Positions 24,560 through 33,668 of a DNA stretch of 39,367 bases are shown here, one piece after another. Location: contig NZ_JABIOQ010000055.1 of assembly GCF_018698455.1 (NCBI RefSeq), positions 1 through 39,367 of the forward strand, given 5' to 3'. Numbering within the stretch: position 1 is the stretch's first letter; each line of letters opens with the position of its first letter. The notes beneath the pieces were generated by a model. That model ran no database searches and was not told where the DNA came from. It saw nothing but the letters and a program-made list of their open reading frames with translations. Source of the DNA: Sulfurimonas sp. Its GTDB lineage: Bacteria > Campylobacterota > Campylobacteria > Campylobacterales > Sulfurimonadaceae. The position numbers and the translations under genes are program-made.

Positions 24560-25322
24560 AGATAAAGTTGTAGTAATTACTGGTGGAGCAGGACTTATTG
24601 GCAAAGAGTTTGTCAAAGCAGTCGTTGAGCAAGATGGCATAGCTATAATCGCAGATATAAATGAAAAAATAGGTAATCAAGTAAAAAATGCTTTATCTGA
24701 AGAACTCAATACAACTAGTATAGATTTTGTAAAACTAGATATAACTTCTAAAGAGTCTTTGCAAAGATGTGTTAATTATTTGGATGAAAGATATAAAAGA
24801 ATAGACGCTTTAGTAAATAATGCTTACCCTAGAAATAAAAATTATGCCAGACATTTTTTTGACGTGGAATATGATGATTTTGTAGAAAACTTAGGCTTGA
24901 ATCTTGGAGGTTATTTCACAACATCTCAGCAGTTTGCAAAGTATTTTCAAACACAAGGTTATGGTAACATTATAAATATTTCTTCAATATATGGAGTGAT
25001 TGCACCTAAATTTGAAGTATATGAAAATACTCCTATGACTATGCCTGTGGAGTATGCAGCTATCAAGTCTGGATTAATTCATTTAACGAAGTATATGGCG
25101 AAATATTTTAAAAATATGAATATAAAAGTAAATACTTTAAGTCCTGGCGGTATCTTTGACTCTCAACCCGAAGCTTTTTTACAAAAGTATAAGGAAGAGT
25201 GTCTAAACAAAGGGATGTTGGATAAGAGTGATTTAAAAGGAACTTTGATTTACTTGCTAAGTGACATGAGCAAGTATGTAAATGGGCAAAATATTATTGT
25301 GGATGATGGGTTCTGCCTGTGA
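24552..25322 (+). CDS. ptmA: short-chain dehydrogenase, PtmA-like
   Basis: This 256-residue classical SDR has VVITGGAGLIGKEF at the N-terminus, NNAYPRN, the Ser in NISSIYG and the Y-x-x-x-K of EYAAIKSG, and ends VNGQNIIVDDGFCL. In Campylobacter PtmA pairs with PtmF in the legionaminic acid and flagellin modification locus and is thought to act early in amino-sugar supply. The reaction is not certain. The extra insert near VYENTPMTMPVEYAA is typical of this subgroup. It overlaps legF by 8 bases and the next gene by 4. Confidence 0.8.
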   Translation: MLKDKVVVITGGAGLIGKEFVKAVVEQDGIAIIADINEKIGNQVKNALSEELNTTSIDFVKLDITSKESLQRCVNYLDERYKRIDALVNNAYPRNKNYARHFFDVEYDDFVENLGLNLGGYFTTSQQFAKYFQTQGYGNIINISSIYGVIAPKFEVYENTPMTMPVEYAAIKSGLIHLTKYMAKYFKNMNIKVNTLSPGGIFDSQPEAFLQKYKEECLNKGMLDKSDLKGTLIYLLSDMSKYVNGQNIIVDDGFCL

Positions 25323-25867
25323 TAAGTGAGATGCTGAAAAAAAGAGTCTTTGATATAAATTCTGATAGATTAGGTCCAGACTGTCCATTTACCCATTGGA
25401 AACTATATTTTAAATCACAGATGCAAAAAATATCGCAAAGTAAATTCAAATCATTTTCTACTAGCTCGGAGTTTAGAGCAGGAGCTTATGCAATAACATG
25501 TTCAAAAATTTCCATAGGTGCAAATGTAATTATTAGACCTAATACAATGCTTTTTGCAGATCCAAGAGAGGGTGATGATGGGCAAATTATTATAGAAAAC
25601 GATGTAATGATAGGTTCGGGTGTTCATATCTATGTATCGAATCATCGTTATGATATGGAAGATAAGAACATCATGGAGCAGGGACACTACATGGCACAAA
25701 GCGTTCATTTAGAAGAGGGTTGTTGGATTGGTGCCAATAGTATTATTTTGCCAGGAATAACAATTGGTGAAAATGCAGTAGTCGGTGCAGGGAGTATAGT
25801 TACTAAGAATGTGCCTTCAAGAGTTGTATTTGCTGGAAATCCTGCTAAGTTAATAAAAAAACTATAA
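25319..25867 (+). CDS. left-handed beta-helix O-acyltransferase
   Basis: This 182-residue protein of the LbH/maltose-acetyltransferase-like group has repeated hexapeptides (IGANVIIRPN, GSGVHIYVSNH, IGANSIILPGITIGENAVVGAGSIVTKNVP) and the usual end VFAGNPAKLI. The His in YVSNHRYD (about residue 106) fits the catalytic position. It probably acetylates a sugar of the glycan or a nucleotide-sugar precursor. The start is GTG at 25319, overlapping ptmA by 4 bases. The operon has three such enzymes, so each may modify a different residue. The acyl group and target are unknown. Confidence 0.82.
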   Translation: MISEMLKKRVFDINSDRLGPDCPFTHWKLYFKSQMQKISQSKFKSFSTSSEFRAGAYAITCSKISIGANVIIRPNTMLFADPREGDDGQIIIENDVMIGSGVHIYVSNHRYDMEDKNIMEQGHYMAQSVHLEEGCWIGANSIILPGITIGENAVVGAGSIVTKNVPSRVVFAGNPAKLIKKL

Positions 25868-25876
25868 AGTATTTTG

Positions 25877-27373
25877 ATGGAAGATAGTCTAAAAAAAAGA
25901 TACATTGTAAAATTGCTAGCAAGTTTTATTGCTGGTATTTTTAATATAATTCTTATTGCCATTGTTCCTAAAGCTTTGGGACCTATTGCATTTGGACAGT
26001 TTAGCTATTTGCAACAGTCCTTTTCTCAAGTTATTGCATTTTTTGATGCAGGAACTTCCACTGCTTTTTTTACAAAACTATCCGCTAAGCATGAAAGAAA
26101 AGAGCTTATCTCATTTTATTTTTTATTTTCGGTTTTGCTTCTTCTTCTATTGTATTCATTTATATATCTAGGTATTTTTTTTGGCTATAGTGACAACTTG
26201 CTGCCTAATATACCGATTGATTATATTTATTTTGGACTGTGGTTTGGTTTTCTGACATGGTTAACCCAAATATATGTAAAAATATCGGATGCTTACGCGC
26301 TTACTGTTTCAGTTGAAGTTATTAAAATACTGCATAAAGCGTTTAGTTTACTTTTACTGATTTGTTTTATTCATTATCTTACATTTGATTTATCAAGTTA
26401 TTTTTATTTTCATTATCTCTCGTTAGTCTCTTTTATTTTGATTATCACAGTTTTATTTGTTAAAAAAGAGATCTTCACAAGTAATATGGTGACGTTTAAG
26501 TTAGCCTATAAACAATTAACGAGTGAGTTTATTAAATTTTCTTCACCACTACTCGTTTTCAATACCGTTGCCATCCTTATTGCTCTGTTTGATATCTGGT
26601 TATTGCAAAAGGTTAGTGGTTCGATGGAAACAGGTTTTTATGGATTGGCTTACTCAATAGCGGCAATGTGCTTTTTGTTTACTGGATCCATGACTCCTTT
26701 AATAACGAGAGAATTTTCTAAAGCTTATGAAAAAAAAGAGATAGAAAAGATAAAAAAACTTTTTAAACGCTATGTTCCAATGCTATATGCAATTGCAGCC
26801 TACTTTGGAGTTTTTATATCTTTTGAAAGTGAAAATTTAATAGGAATTTTTACAGATGAAAAGTTTCAAGATGCTTATTTCGTTTTAGTCGTGATGGCTT
26901 TTTATCCGGTTCATCAAACTTATGGACAACTGAATGGTTCACTTTTTTTTGCTATGGAAAAGACGGCTTTATATAGAAATATAGGATTAATTTCGGCCTT
27001 AATAGGCTTAATGTTTACTTTTATTTTTATATATATGATGGAGTTAGGGGCTGTTGGTTTTGCATGGAAAATGGTACTAATTCAAATCATTTCTGTAAAT
27101 ATTCAGCTCTATTTTAATGCTAAATTATTAAATTTAAATATTTTACCCTTTTTAACTCATCAAATACTTTCAGTTATGTTTTTTTGTGCAATGGCCTTTG
27201 TGAGTACGCAAATGATTTTTATAGGAGAGAACGGTATTATGATTTTTTTAGCAAAAGGAATCTTCTATACTTTTCTAGTATTAGTTGGTACAATGCTTGT
27301 TCCCTATATATTTTCAACGAATAGAGATGAAATTTTTGGTTTACTAAACAATTTAAAGGCGAAAGTAAAATGA
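25877..27373 (+). CDS. wzx: Wzx-type polysaccharide flippase
   Basis: This integral membrane protein of about 498 residues has roughly 12-14 hydrophobic helices and the N-terminal pattern of the MOP/RfbX flippases (SFIAGIFNIILIAIVPKALGPIAFGQFSYLQ). Such proteins carry undecaprenyl-pyrophosphate-linked repeat units across the inner membrane. ATG 25877 is chosen; a TTG at 25874 in the same frame is possible. Its presence shows the glycan is made by a Wzx-dependent route, yet no Wzy polymerase is recognised in the window. It overlaps the next gene by 4 bases. Confidence 0.87.
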   Translation: MEDSLKKRYIVKLLASFIAGIFNIILIAIVPKALGPIAFGQFSYLQQSFSQVIAFFDAGTSTAFFTKLSAKHERKELISFYFLFSVLLLLLLYSFIYLGIFFGYSDNLLPNIPIDYIYFGLWFGFLTWLTQIYVKISDAYALTVSVEVIKILHKAFSLLLLICFIHYLTFDLSSYFYFHYLSLVSFILIITVLFVKKEIFTSNMVTFKLAYKQLTSEFIKFSSPLLVFNTVAILIALFDIWLLQKVSGSMETGFYGLAYSIAAMCFLFTGSMTPLITREFSKAYEKKEIEKIKKLFKRYVPMLYAIAAYFGVFISFESENLIGIFTDEKFQDAYFVLVVMAFYPVHQTYGQLNGSLFFAMEKTALYRNIGLISALIGLMFTFIFIYMMELGAVGFAWKMVLIQIISVNIQLYFNAKLLNLNILPFLTHQILSVMFFCAMAFVSTQMIFIGENGIMIFLAKGIFYTFLVLVGTMLVPYIFSTNRDEIFGLLNNLKAKVK

Positions 27374-29211
27374 TTGACGGTTTTGTTGCAGGTTTAGATA
27401 CAAAGTATAGAAACATATTTATAATTGACTCTATGTCCTATTGGAAAGAAGATAATGATTACAATTCAAAAACTGATCTTGTATTAACATATGACTTAGA
27501 GCTTCATAAAGCTATAAGTATTTTAGGTGGAAATGTATTTTATATTGACCACATAGTAGATTCAAATAGAATGCAGAAGAATAATTTTTTAATTTACAAG
27601 TTTTTTAAAAATTGGCATTTTGATAGGACAGGCAATGATATTTTTGTTTATAAAGATGTCCCATTTGGACTTGCATTAAGGTTAGAGTATTGGAATGATT
27701 TTACGACATACATTAGACTTTATTTATCCCTGTCTTGTTTAAAAAAAATTGAAATGGATAAACTATACCTTTCAACTACCGACAAAGTAATCCTTGAAAT
27801 ACTGAATGGGCTTAAAATTCCTTTTGTAGAACAAATTATTGATGAAAAGAGTAGTATTGGATTTTATTTTCCTATTCAAAAGTGGATGGATGAGAGAATT
27901 CGGCCTAGTGGTTTACGAGCATTTTTATATAAAACAAGAGAAATTGTAAGTTATTATTATGGATTAATAAGATCATTTTTAGATAACTTATTTACAAATA
28001 ACAATATTCAAACGGTTTTTATTCAAGAGTATCATCCAACGAAAAAGATATTAGCACATTTAAGGGAAGATAATAATATAAGAGTATTGTTAACAAATTT
28101 TTCAAGAGGTTCTAAACTAAGAGAAAATCTCTCGGAACGACTTGTTCCCATTGGAGGTAGAGTTGAAAAGTATGATAAAGTGGCAGACTCACTGATACAC
28201 GAAATGAGCCTAAGGAAAAATGAGAAACTTATACTAGATGATGGTAGTGATATTTCAATTCAAATATATAATATTATTGAAAATCGAATCGCTGTCGCAT
28301 TGCCAAACATATTAAGAACGTTAGATAGTTCTATTTTATATTTTAATAAGAATAAGGTAGATTTGGAAATTTTAATAGCAAATATTGGTCATGCCGCTAC
28401 TCTATTTGATTGTGTTTGTAAGGTTAGAAATATACCAAGTTATTTAATTATAAATGGATTTTTAGGAAGTTCTTATTCTGATGATAGTAGATATGCCAAC
28501 TATATAAACAGTTACTCGACAAGCATTAAAGAGAACTATTTTAGAGGTAATAAAAATATTGTTACTCTTGGTGATTCTAGAATGGATGCCTATCGTTCAT
28601 CAGATAAGCCTTTAGAAGTAAATAGAATAAAACCTACCGTTACAATTGGCGCATCAGGGTTTAACTCTACAAATTTAAGTTCTTACGTAGCGGTAGAGTT
28701 TGATTTTATGTATGATATTGTATCTGCTCTAAATAATGTAATCATTCAGGGTACGGAAATAGATATAATTATTAAAGTACGTCCTAATGGTTATAAAAGT
28801 CAGTATCAAAAATTTATCAGTAAATACTTTGGTGAGTTAAATATAAAGATTATTGATAATTTACCGATGAGAGATGTACTAGAAAGGACAGATTTTTATA
28901 TATCTATATATTCTCAAACATTATTTGAGGCATCTTGTTTAGGTATTCCAGTTGTTTATTATAAAAAAGATACTGAAATAATGGATCCTCCTTTTAATAA
29001 TAATTCGGAATTGGTTACGGCAACAGATAAGGAAGACATGATTCAAGCTTTTTATGATTTTAAAAATAATCATAAAAGGTATGAGCCTTTCTTAAACCGT
29101 AAGATTATGGAAAAGTATATTGGGCCACTGGATGGTAAAAATTTAGAAAGAAATCTGAAATTTGTATATGAATTGTTAGATAAACCTAAACAAGAGAAAA
29201 ATAATGATTAG
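27370..29211 (+). CDS. large putative GT-B-fold transferase, candidate legionaminyltransferase
   Basis: I cannot place this 613-residue protein in a named family. The C-terminal half reads like a GT-B donor domain: a strand with GASGFNSTN, an [11 protein letters not shown] loop, and [19 protein letters not shown] around 515-535. This last segment resembles the Ser-rich nucleotide-binding loop of Kdo, sialic acid and glycerol-phosphate transferases. A central block ([21 protein letters not shown]) looks like a Rossmann-type acceptor domain. No membrane helix or signal peptide is seen. It follows wzx and precedes two acyltransferases. The operon makes CMP-legionaminic acid but has no other obvious transferase for it, so I infer this gene as the best candidate. 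That link is a hypothesis. Confidence 0.5.
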   Translation: MIDGFVAGLDTKYRNIFIIDSMSYWKEDNDYNSKTDLVLTYDLELHKAISILGGNVFYIDHIVDSNRMQKNNFLIYKFFKNWHFDRTGNDIFVYKDVPFGLALRLEYWNDFTTYIRLYLSLSCLKKIEMDKLYLSTTDKVILEILNGLKIPFVEQIIDEKSSIGFYFPIQKWMDERIRPSGLRAFLYKTREIVSYYYGLIRSFLDNLFTNNNIQTVFIQEYHPTKKILAHLREDNNIRVLLTNFSRGSKLRENLSERLVPIGGRVEKYDKVADSLIHEMSLRKNEKLILDDGSDISIQIYNIIENRIAVALPNILRTLDSSILYFNKNKVDLEILIANIGHAATLFDCVCKVRNIPSYLIINGFLGSSYSDDSRYANYINSYSTSIKENYFRGNKNIVTLGDSRMDAYRSSDKPLEVNRIKPTVTIGASGFNSTNLSSYVAVEFDFMYDIVSALNNVIIQGTEIDIIIKVRPNGYKSQYQKFISKYFGELNIKIIDNLPMRDVLERTDFYISIYSQTLFEASCLGIPVVYYKKDTEIMDPPFNNNSELVTATDKEDMIQAFYDFKNNHKRYEPFLNRKIMEKYIGPLDGKNLERNLKFVYELLDKPKQEKNND

Positions 29212-29854
29212 ATGGATGAAAAATAGTATAAAGTTTTTTTTGCAAAAAAGAAAGTTTCCAGATAGTAAGATATATTTCAATGCTTCTGTAGATAATAAAA
29301 GCAAACTCGGTAAACATAGCGTTATATTTTCAAATGTAACATTAGTAAACTCCACTATTGATGATTATAGTTATGTGCAAAAAAATACGGAGATAGTAAA
29401 TGCACAGATAGGAAAGTTTTGCTCAATAGCTAGTAATGTAGCTGTGGGGTTGGCAAATCATCCAATGAATTTGATTAGTACAAGTCCTATTTTTTATGAC
29501 AACACTCAGCCTTTACCTTTTTTCTTTACAACTATTCCTTACAAAGGTGAGCTGTCCCCTCAAACAACAATCGGTTCTGATGTATGGATTGGACAAGGAG
29601 CTATGATAAAAGCTGGTATAACACTTGGTGTTGGCGCTGTGATTGGTGCTGGAGCTGTAGTAACAAAAAATGTTGAACCGTATAGCGTAGTCGCTGGCGT
29701 TCCAGCAAGACACATTAAGTATAGATTTGATGAAAAACTGAGAGAATTATTATTAAAATCGAAGTGGTGGGAGCTAGATGAAAAAATTGTAGGATTGTCT
29801 TTACTTTTTAATCAAGCTGATGAGTTTTTAGAAAAATTAGGACGGAATGGATGA
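29204..29854 (+). CDS. CatB/Vat-like left-handed beta-helix acyltransferase
   Basis: This 216-residue hexapeptide acyltransferase has a Vat/CatB-type insertion: [20 protein letters not shown] holds the probable catalytic His (about residue 85). [34 protein letters not shown] forms the helix coils, and [14 protein letters not shown] ends the fold. The C-terminal part [11 protein letters not shown] is typical of this group. In glycan loci these enzymes O-acetylate sugars; antibiotic resistance is unlikely here. It overlaps its neighbours by 8 and 4 bases. Donor and acceptor are unknown. Confidence 0.83.
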   Translation: MIRWMKNSIKFFLQKRKFPDSKIYFNASVDNKSKLGKHSVIFSNVTLVNSTIDDYSYVQKNTEIVNAQIGKFCSIASNVAVGLANHPMNLISTSPIFYDNTQPLPFFFTTIPYKGELSPQTTIGSDVWIGQGAMIKAGITLGVGAVIGAGAVVTKNVEPYSVVAGVPARHIKYRFDEKLRELLLKSKWWELDEKIVGLSLLFNQADEFLEKLGRNG

Positions 29855-30438
29855 TTAAATTTAGTTCGTATAACAGAATAAAAAGATATATTAAACGCCA
29901 TGCTTTTGCCTTTTTGTTTGGAAATGGTTTTAAAAAATTTGGTAAAAAAGTCTCAATGATAAATCCTGATATTATTGAAGGAGAGCAGTATATATGTTTA
30001 TCTGACAATGTTTCTTTTGGTGCACAAGCTTGGTTGTTGGCTTTAAAACAAGATAATCAAGAACCAAAATTAGTAATAGAAGAAGGGGTTACTGTTGGAA
30101 GATTTTCGCATATTGTTGCTATCAAAGAGGTTGTGATAGAAAAAAATGTTTTGATAGCAGATAAGGTGTATATTTCTGATAATTTACATTCTTATGAGGA
30201 TATAAATACTCCAATAATAAATCAAAAAATTCTTTTTAAATCTAATGTCATAATTGGAGAAAATAGCTGGATTGGCGAAAATGTCTCTATCATTGGTGCA
30301 AAAATTGGTAAGCACTCCGTAATTGGCTCAAACTCTGTCGTAAATAGCGATATACCTGATTATTCCATCGCAGTTGGATCACCTGCTAGAGTTATTAAGA
30401 AGTATGATTTCAAAGATAAAATATGGAAAAAAGTATAA
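29851..30438 (+). CDS. left-handed beta-helix acyltransferase
   Basis: This 195-residue protein has hexapeptide repeats through the middle and end ([53 protein letters not shown]) and the closing [15 protein letters not shown] His in SDNLHSYED (about residue 113) is a likely catalytic residue. It resembles the colanic acid/WcaF-type acetyltransferases. It is the third such enzyme in the operon, suggesting a heavily acetylated glycan. Its stop overlaps the next start as TAATG, which supports the later ATG for that gene. Confidence 0.82.
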   Translation: MIKFSSYNRIKRYIKRHAFAFLFGNGFKKFGKKVSMINPDIIEGEQYICLSDNVSFGAQAWLLALKQDNQEPKLVIEEGVTVGRFSHIVAIKEVVIEKNVLIADKVYISDNLHSYEDINTPIINQKILFKSNVIIGENSWIGENVSIIGAKIGKHSVIGSNSVVNSDIPDYSIAVGSPARVIKKYDFKDKIWKKV

Positions 30439-31409
30439 TGAATTTAAATAATAAAAAAATACTTTTCATAGCCCCAAAATTTTATTATTACCATAGTGAT
30501 ATTGTGAAGTCTTTAGAGTTTCAAGGTTCTTATGTTACTTTTTATCCAGAAATGATACAGAGCGTTCTTTATAGAATTTCAAACAAGTTTAGCGCAATGT
30601 TAGAAAACTATTTGAGAAATAGATATTTAAAATCTATTTTAGACGATACAAAAGAAAATATGTATGAGATAGTTTTTGTCATCCGTGGTGGGTATCTATC
30701 TCCTTTATGGCTAGAAGCACTACGTTTGAAGTTGCCAAACGCAGAGTTTGTGATGTACCAGTGGGATTCAACACGACAAAACAACTACTTAGCTCTTATA
30801 AAATATTTTGATAGTGTGAAAACCTTTGATATGATAGATGCAAAAAAATATAACCTAGATTATTTACCACTGTTTTATACTCGACAGTATAGAGAACTAC
30901 AGAAAGAAAAAAAAGTACAGAAATATGACTTAGTTTTTTTTGGAGCATATCATAGTGATAGATTAAAAATCATTAAATACATAGATAAGCTTTTCAAAAA
31001 AAATAATTTAGTTTTCAAGTACCATTTATTTGTAACCAGGTTGGCACTGTTCCGACTACTTTTGACAAGAGTTATCTCTCTTAATGATTTACCCTATTTC
31101 AAAACCTACTCAGTATCTAGCGATGAGATAATAGAAACATATAAAGAGTCAAGTGCAGTCTTGGATATAGAATTATCTATTCAAAATGGATTAACTATGA
31201 GAACTTTTGAAACTCTTGGCGCGCATTTGAAGTTAGTAACGACTAATGAAAATATAACAAAAGAAAGTTTTTACGACCCTAATACAATTATGTATATTGA
31301 TAGAAATAACATAAATTTAGAGTTAGATTTTTTTAAAAAGACTCGAGATATAGACAATAAATTTGATGAGTTTCATATTGACTCGTGGATTAAAAATATA
31401 TTAGTGTAA
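30438..31409 (+). CDS. putative glycosyltransferase, CgeB-like
   Basis: This protein of about 323 residues resembles the CgeB/Eps11J-like glycosyltransferases of the GT-B fold. It has an N-terminal strand KKILFIAPKFYYY, then YEIVFVIRGGYL, FVMYQWDS, the KYDLVFFGAYHSDR strand starting the second domain, and AVLDIELSIQNGLTMRTFETLGA, which matches the donor-binding region where an E anchors the nucleotide sugar. The ATG at 30438 is preferred over one at 30423 because it overlaps the previous stop as TAATG, as at several junctions here. It is the last gene of the operon before a 52-base gap. Sugar specificity is unknown. Confidence 0.7.
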   Translation: MNLNNKKILFIAPKFYYYHSDIVKSLEFQGSYVTFYPEMIQSVLYRISNKFSAMLENYLRNRYLKSILDDTKENMYEIVFVIRGGYLSPLWLEALRLKLPNAEFVMYQWDSTRQNNYLALIKYFDSVKTFDMIDAKKYNLDYLPLFYTRQYRELQKEKKVQKYDLVFFGAYHSDRLKIIKYIDKLFKKNNLVFKYHLFVTRLALFRLLLTRVISLNDLPYFKTYSVSSDEIIETYKESSAVLDIELSIQNGLTMRTFETLGAHLKLVTTNENITKESFYDPNTIMYIDRNNINLELDFFKKTRDIDNKFDEFHIDSWIKNILV

Positions 31410-31416
31410 CATCAGC

Positions 31417-31433
31417 TATTTTATTGTAAAATA
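31417..31433. promoter_or_regulatory. inverted repeat in the gap before rmlA
   Basis: TATTTTA-TTG-TAAAATA is a perfect 7-base inverted repeat in the only non-coding break (52 bases) between the legionaminic acid operon and the dTDP-sugar genes. It has no GC and no clean T-run, so an intrinsic terminator is doubtful. It could be an operator or part of a promoter, with TAATAT/TATTAC sequences just after it. Confidence 0.3.
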
Positions 31434-31461
31434 ATATTACTTTAGTGCATTGGAGAGTTGG

Positions 31462-32358
31462 ATGAAAGGTATTATACTAGCAGGTGGAAGTGGAACAAGA
31501 CTTTACCCTATTACTCAGGGTGTCTCTAAACAACTGATTCCCATCTACGATAAGCCTATGATTTATTATCCACTTTCTGTTTTGATGCTTGCAGGCATTA
31601 AAGAAGTTCTTATAATCTCAACTCCTCATGATTTACCGAGATTTGAAGATCTTTTGGGAAGCGGTGAGAAAATTGGAATGAAGTTTTCTTATGTTGCACA
31701 AGCATCGCCTGACGGACTAGCTCAAGCTTTTGTCTTAGGAGAAGAGTTTATAGGTGATGACGATGTGTGTCTTGTACTGGGAGACAACATTTTTTATGGA
31801 CATGGGTTAACCTCTCTTTTATCAAAGTCGGTTCGAAATGTTCAAGATGAAAACAAAGCAACTGTATTTGGTTACTATGTTAAGGATCCCAAGCGCTATG
31901 GCGTTGCCGAATTTGATACTGAAGGTAATGTTACAAGCATAGAAGAAAAACCAGAAAATCCTAAATCAAATTATGCTGTTATAGGTCTTTATTTTTATCC
32001 AAATGACGTCATACAAAAAGCTAAAAATGTAAAACTTTCTCATCGTGGCGAATATGAGATAACAACTCTAAATCAAGATTACTTACATGAACAAAGATTA
32101 AAGGTTGAACTTATGGGACGAGGGTATGCTTGGTTAGATACTGGAACTCATGAGTCTCTCATAGAAGCAAGTCAGTTTATTCAAACCATAGAGAATAGAC
32201 AAGCTCTCAAAATAGCATGTTTGGAAGAGATAGCATATGAGATGGGTTACATTACGAAAGAGAAACTTATAGAACTAGCTGAACCACTCAAGAAAAATCA
32301 ATATGGACAGTACTTATTAGATAGAGCAAAACAAGGGAAAATATATGGAATTTATTAG
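31462..32358 (+). CDS. rmlA: glucose-1-phosphate thymidylyltransferase
   Basis: This protein of about 298 residues has the RmlA signature [16 protein letters not shown] at the start, then [45 protein letters not shown] and [10 protein letters not shown]. It joins dTTP and glucose-1-phosphate to make dTDP-glucose, the entry to dTDP-6-deoxy sugars. The ATG at 31462 is preferred over an in-frame TTG at 31450 because TGGAGAG lies just upstream and the protein then starts directly at the nucleotide-binding strand. It overlaps rmlC by 14 bases. Confidence 0.94.
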   Translation: MKGIILAGGSGTRLYPITQGVSKQLIPIYDKPMIYYPLSVLMLAGIKEVLIISTPHDLPRFEDLLGSGEKIGMKFSYVAQASPDGLAQAFVLGEEFIGDDDVCLVLGDNIFYGHGLTSLLSKSVRNVQDENKATVFGYYVKDPKRYGVAEFDTEGNVTSIEEKPENPKSNYAVIGLYFYPNDVIQKAKNVKLSHRGEYEITTLNQDYLHEQRLKVELMGRGYAWLDTGTHESLIEASQFIQTIENRQALKIACLEEIAYEMGYITKEKLIELAEPLKKNQYGQYLLDRAKQGKIYGIY

Positions 32359-32920
32359 AACGGATATTCCTGATATTATAATCTGTAAACCTACACGACA
32401 TGGAGATGATAGAGGTTACTTTATAGAGACTTTTAGAGAAGATAAGCTTGAGGATTTTTTAGGATACAAAATAAACTTTACTCAAGATAATGAATCTAAA
32501 TCTTCTCGTGGTGTTTTAAGGGGTTTGCACTATCAACTCCATCCCTCTGCACAAACCAAATTAGTAAGAGTTATAAAAGGTAGAGTTTTAGACGTAGCGG
32601 TAGATATTCGAAAAGACTCACCAACATTTGCTCAGCATGTAGCGGTAGAATTAAATGATGAAAACCAATTTCAACTTTTAGTACCCCGTGGATTTGCTCA
32701 CGGTTTTGTGGTACTTGAAGATGATACTGTTTTCGCGTATAAGGTTGATAATTATTATTCACCGAAGAATGATAGGGGTATTGCTTTTGATGATGAAAGT
32801 TTATCCATAGACTGGACGATACCAGATGGTGAACTTAATCTTTCTGTAAAAGATAGAGCACAACCTACTTTAAATGAAGCTATTGATATTTTTGAGTACG
32901 GAGTGAATTATTATGCTTAA
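32345..32920 (+). CDS. rmlC: dTDP-4-dehydrorhamnose 3,5-epimerase
   Basis: This 191-residue cupin is a standard Rml[14 protein letters not shown], the [19 protein letters not shown] stretch with catalytic H62, [29 protein letters not shown] and the Tyr in DNYYSP. It epimerises C3 and C5 of dTDP-4-keto-6-deoxyglucose. Length and motifs are complete. It overlaps both neighbours, so it is clearly part of the rml unit. The order here is A, C, SDR, B, not the common B, D, A, C. Confidence 0.94.
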   Translation: MEFIRTDIPDIIICKPTRHGDDRGYFIETFREDKLEDFLGYKINFTQDNESKSSRGVLRGLHYQLHPSAQTKLVRVIKGRVLDVAVDIRKDSPTFAQHVAVELNDENQFQLLVPRGFAHGFVVLEDDTVFAYKVDNYYSPKNDRGIAFDDESLSIDWTIPDGELNLSVKDRAQPTLNEAIDIFEYGVNYYA

Positions 32921-33668
32921 TGTTTTAGTAACTGGTGCAGGTGGTTTTATAGGTAAGAATTTCATTAGTAAGCTTCAGTTAAACCCACAAATTAATATTT
33001 TAGAGTATAAACGCAGTAATGATAAAACAGATTTAAAAGGGTTAGTTTTAAAAAGTGATTTTATATATCACCTAGCTGGAGAAGTCAGACCAACAAGTAG
33101 CGATACAGAGTTTAAAAGTTCAAATGTCACACTAACTAAAGAAATTCTTGAAATACTTAAGAAGGGTAATAAAAAAACTGTCATTCTATATGTTTCAAGT
33201 ATTCATGCCAAATTACTTAAAAATGAGTATGGAAGAACAAAAAGAGAATCGGAAATATTGATTGAAGAATATTCGAGAGAGAATGACATAAATTGTTTTA
33301 TATATAGACTTCCCCATGTTTTTGGTGAAGAGTGCAAAGCAAATTACAACTCGGTTGTATCAACATGGATTTACAATAGTATAAAAGGTTTAGATATAAA
33401 TGTTTTTGATCGAGGCATTGAGATGCACTATGTGTATGTTCAAGATATTGTGAATGAATTTATAGAAAAATTAAGTAGTAAAAATAATTGTGAATTATAT
33501 ATCGAGCCCGATAATATATATGAAACAACTTTAGGCGATGTTGTAGACTATATTAAAGAGTTTAAAGAAAATATAAATAATACAAAATATTTAGTGAAAA
33601 AGAATATATTTAAAGAAAAATTATTTATCACATATAAAGATTACTGGAGAAAATTAAAACAGATATGA
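32913..33668 (+). CDS. CapF-like SDR reductase without the cupin domain, in the RmlD position
   Basis: This 251-residue extended SDR begins [16 protein letters not shown] and has YGRTKRESE as the Y-x-x-x-K site. The closest pattern I know is the SDR half of CapF/WbjC-type reductases: FIYHLAGEVRP, VSSIHA, then RLPHVFGEECKANYNSVVST and VYVQDIV. CapF is about 370 residues because of a C-terminal cupin domain that is absent here. No RmlD is present in the window, so this protein probably reduces the dTDP-4-keto sugar made by RmlB and RmlC. The product would be dTDP-L-rhamnose or its C4 epimer dTDP-6-deoxy-L-talose. Which one is not visible from sequence. Confidence 0.72.
   Translation: MLNVLVTGAGGFIGKNFISKLQLNPQINILEYKRSNDKTDLKGLVLKSDFIYHLAGEVRPTSSDTEFKSSNVTLTKEILEILKKGNKKTVILYVSSIHAKLLKNEYGRTKRESEILIEEYSRENDINCFIYRLPHVFGEECKANYNSVVSTWIYNSIKGLDINVFDRGIEMHYVYVQDIVNEFIEKLSSKNNCELYIEPDNIYETTLGDVVDYIKEFKENINNTKYLVKKNIFKEKLFITYKDYWRKLKQI

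Noticed and set aside
29204-29854. CatB/Vat-like acyltransferase as an antibiotic resistance gene
   Set aside because: It overlaps glycan genes on both sides and is one of three such enzymes; sugar acylation is the simpler reading.
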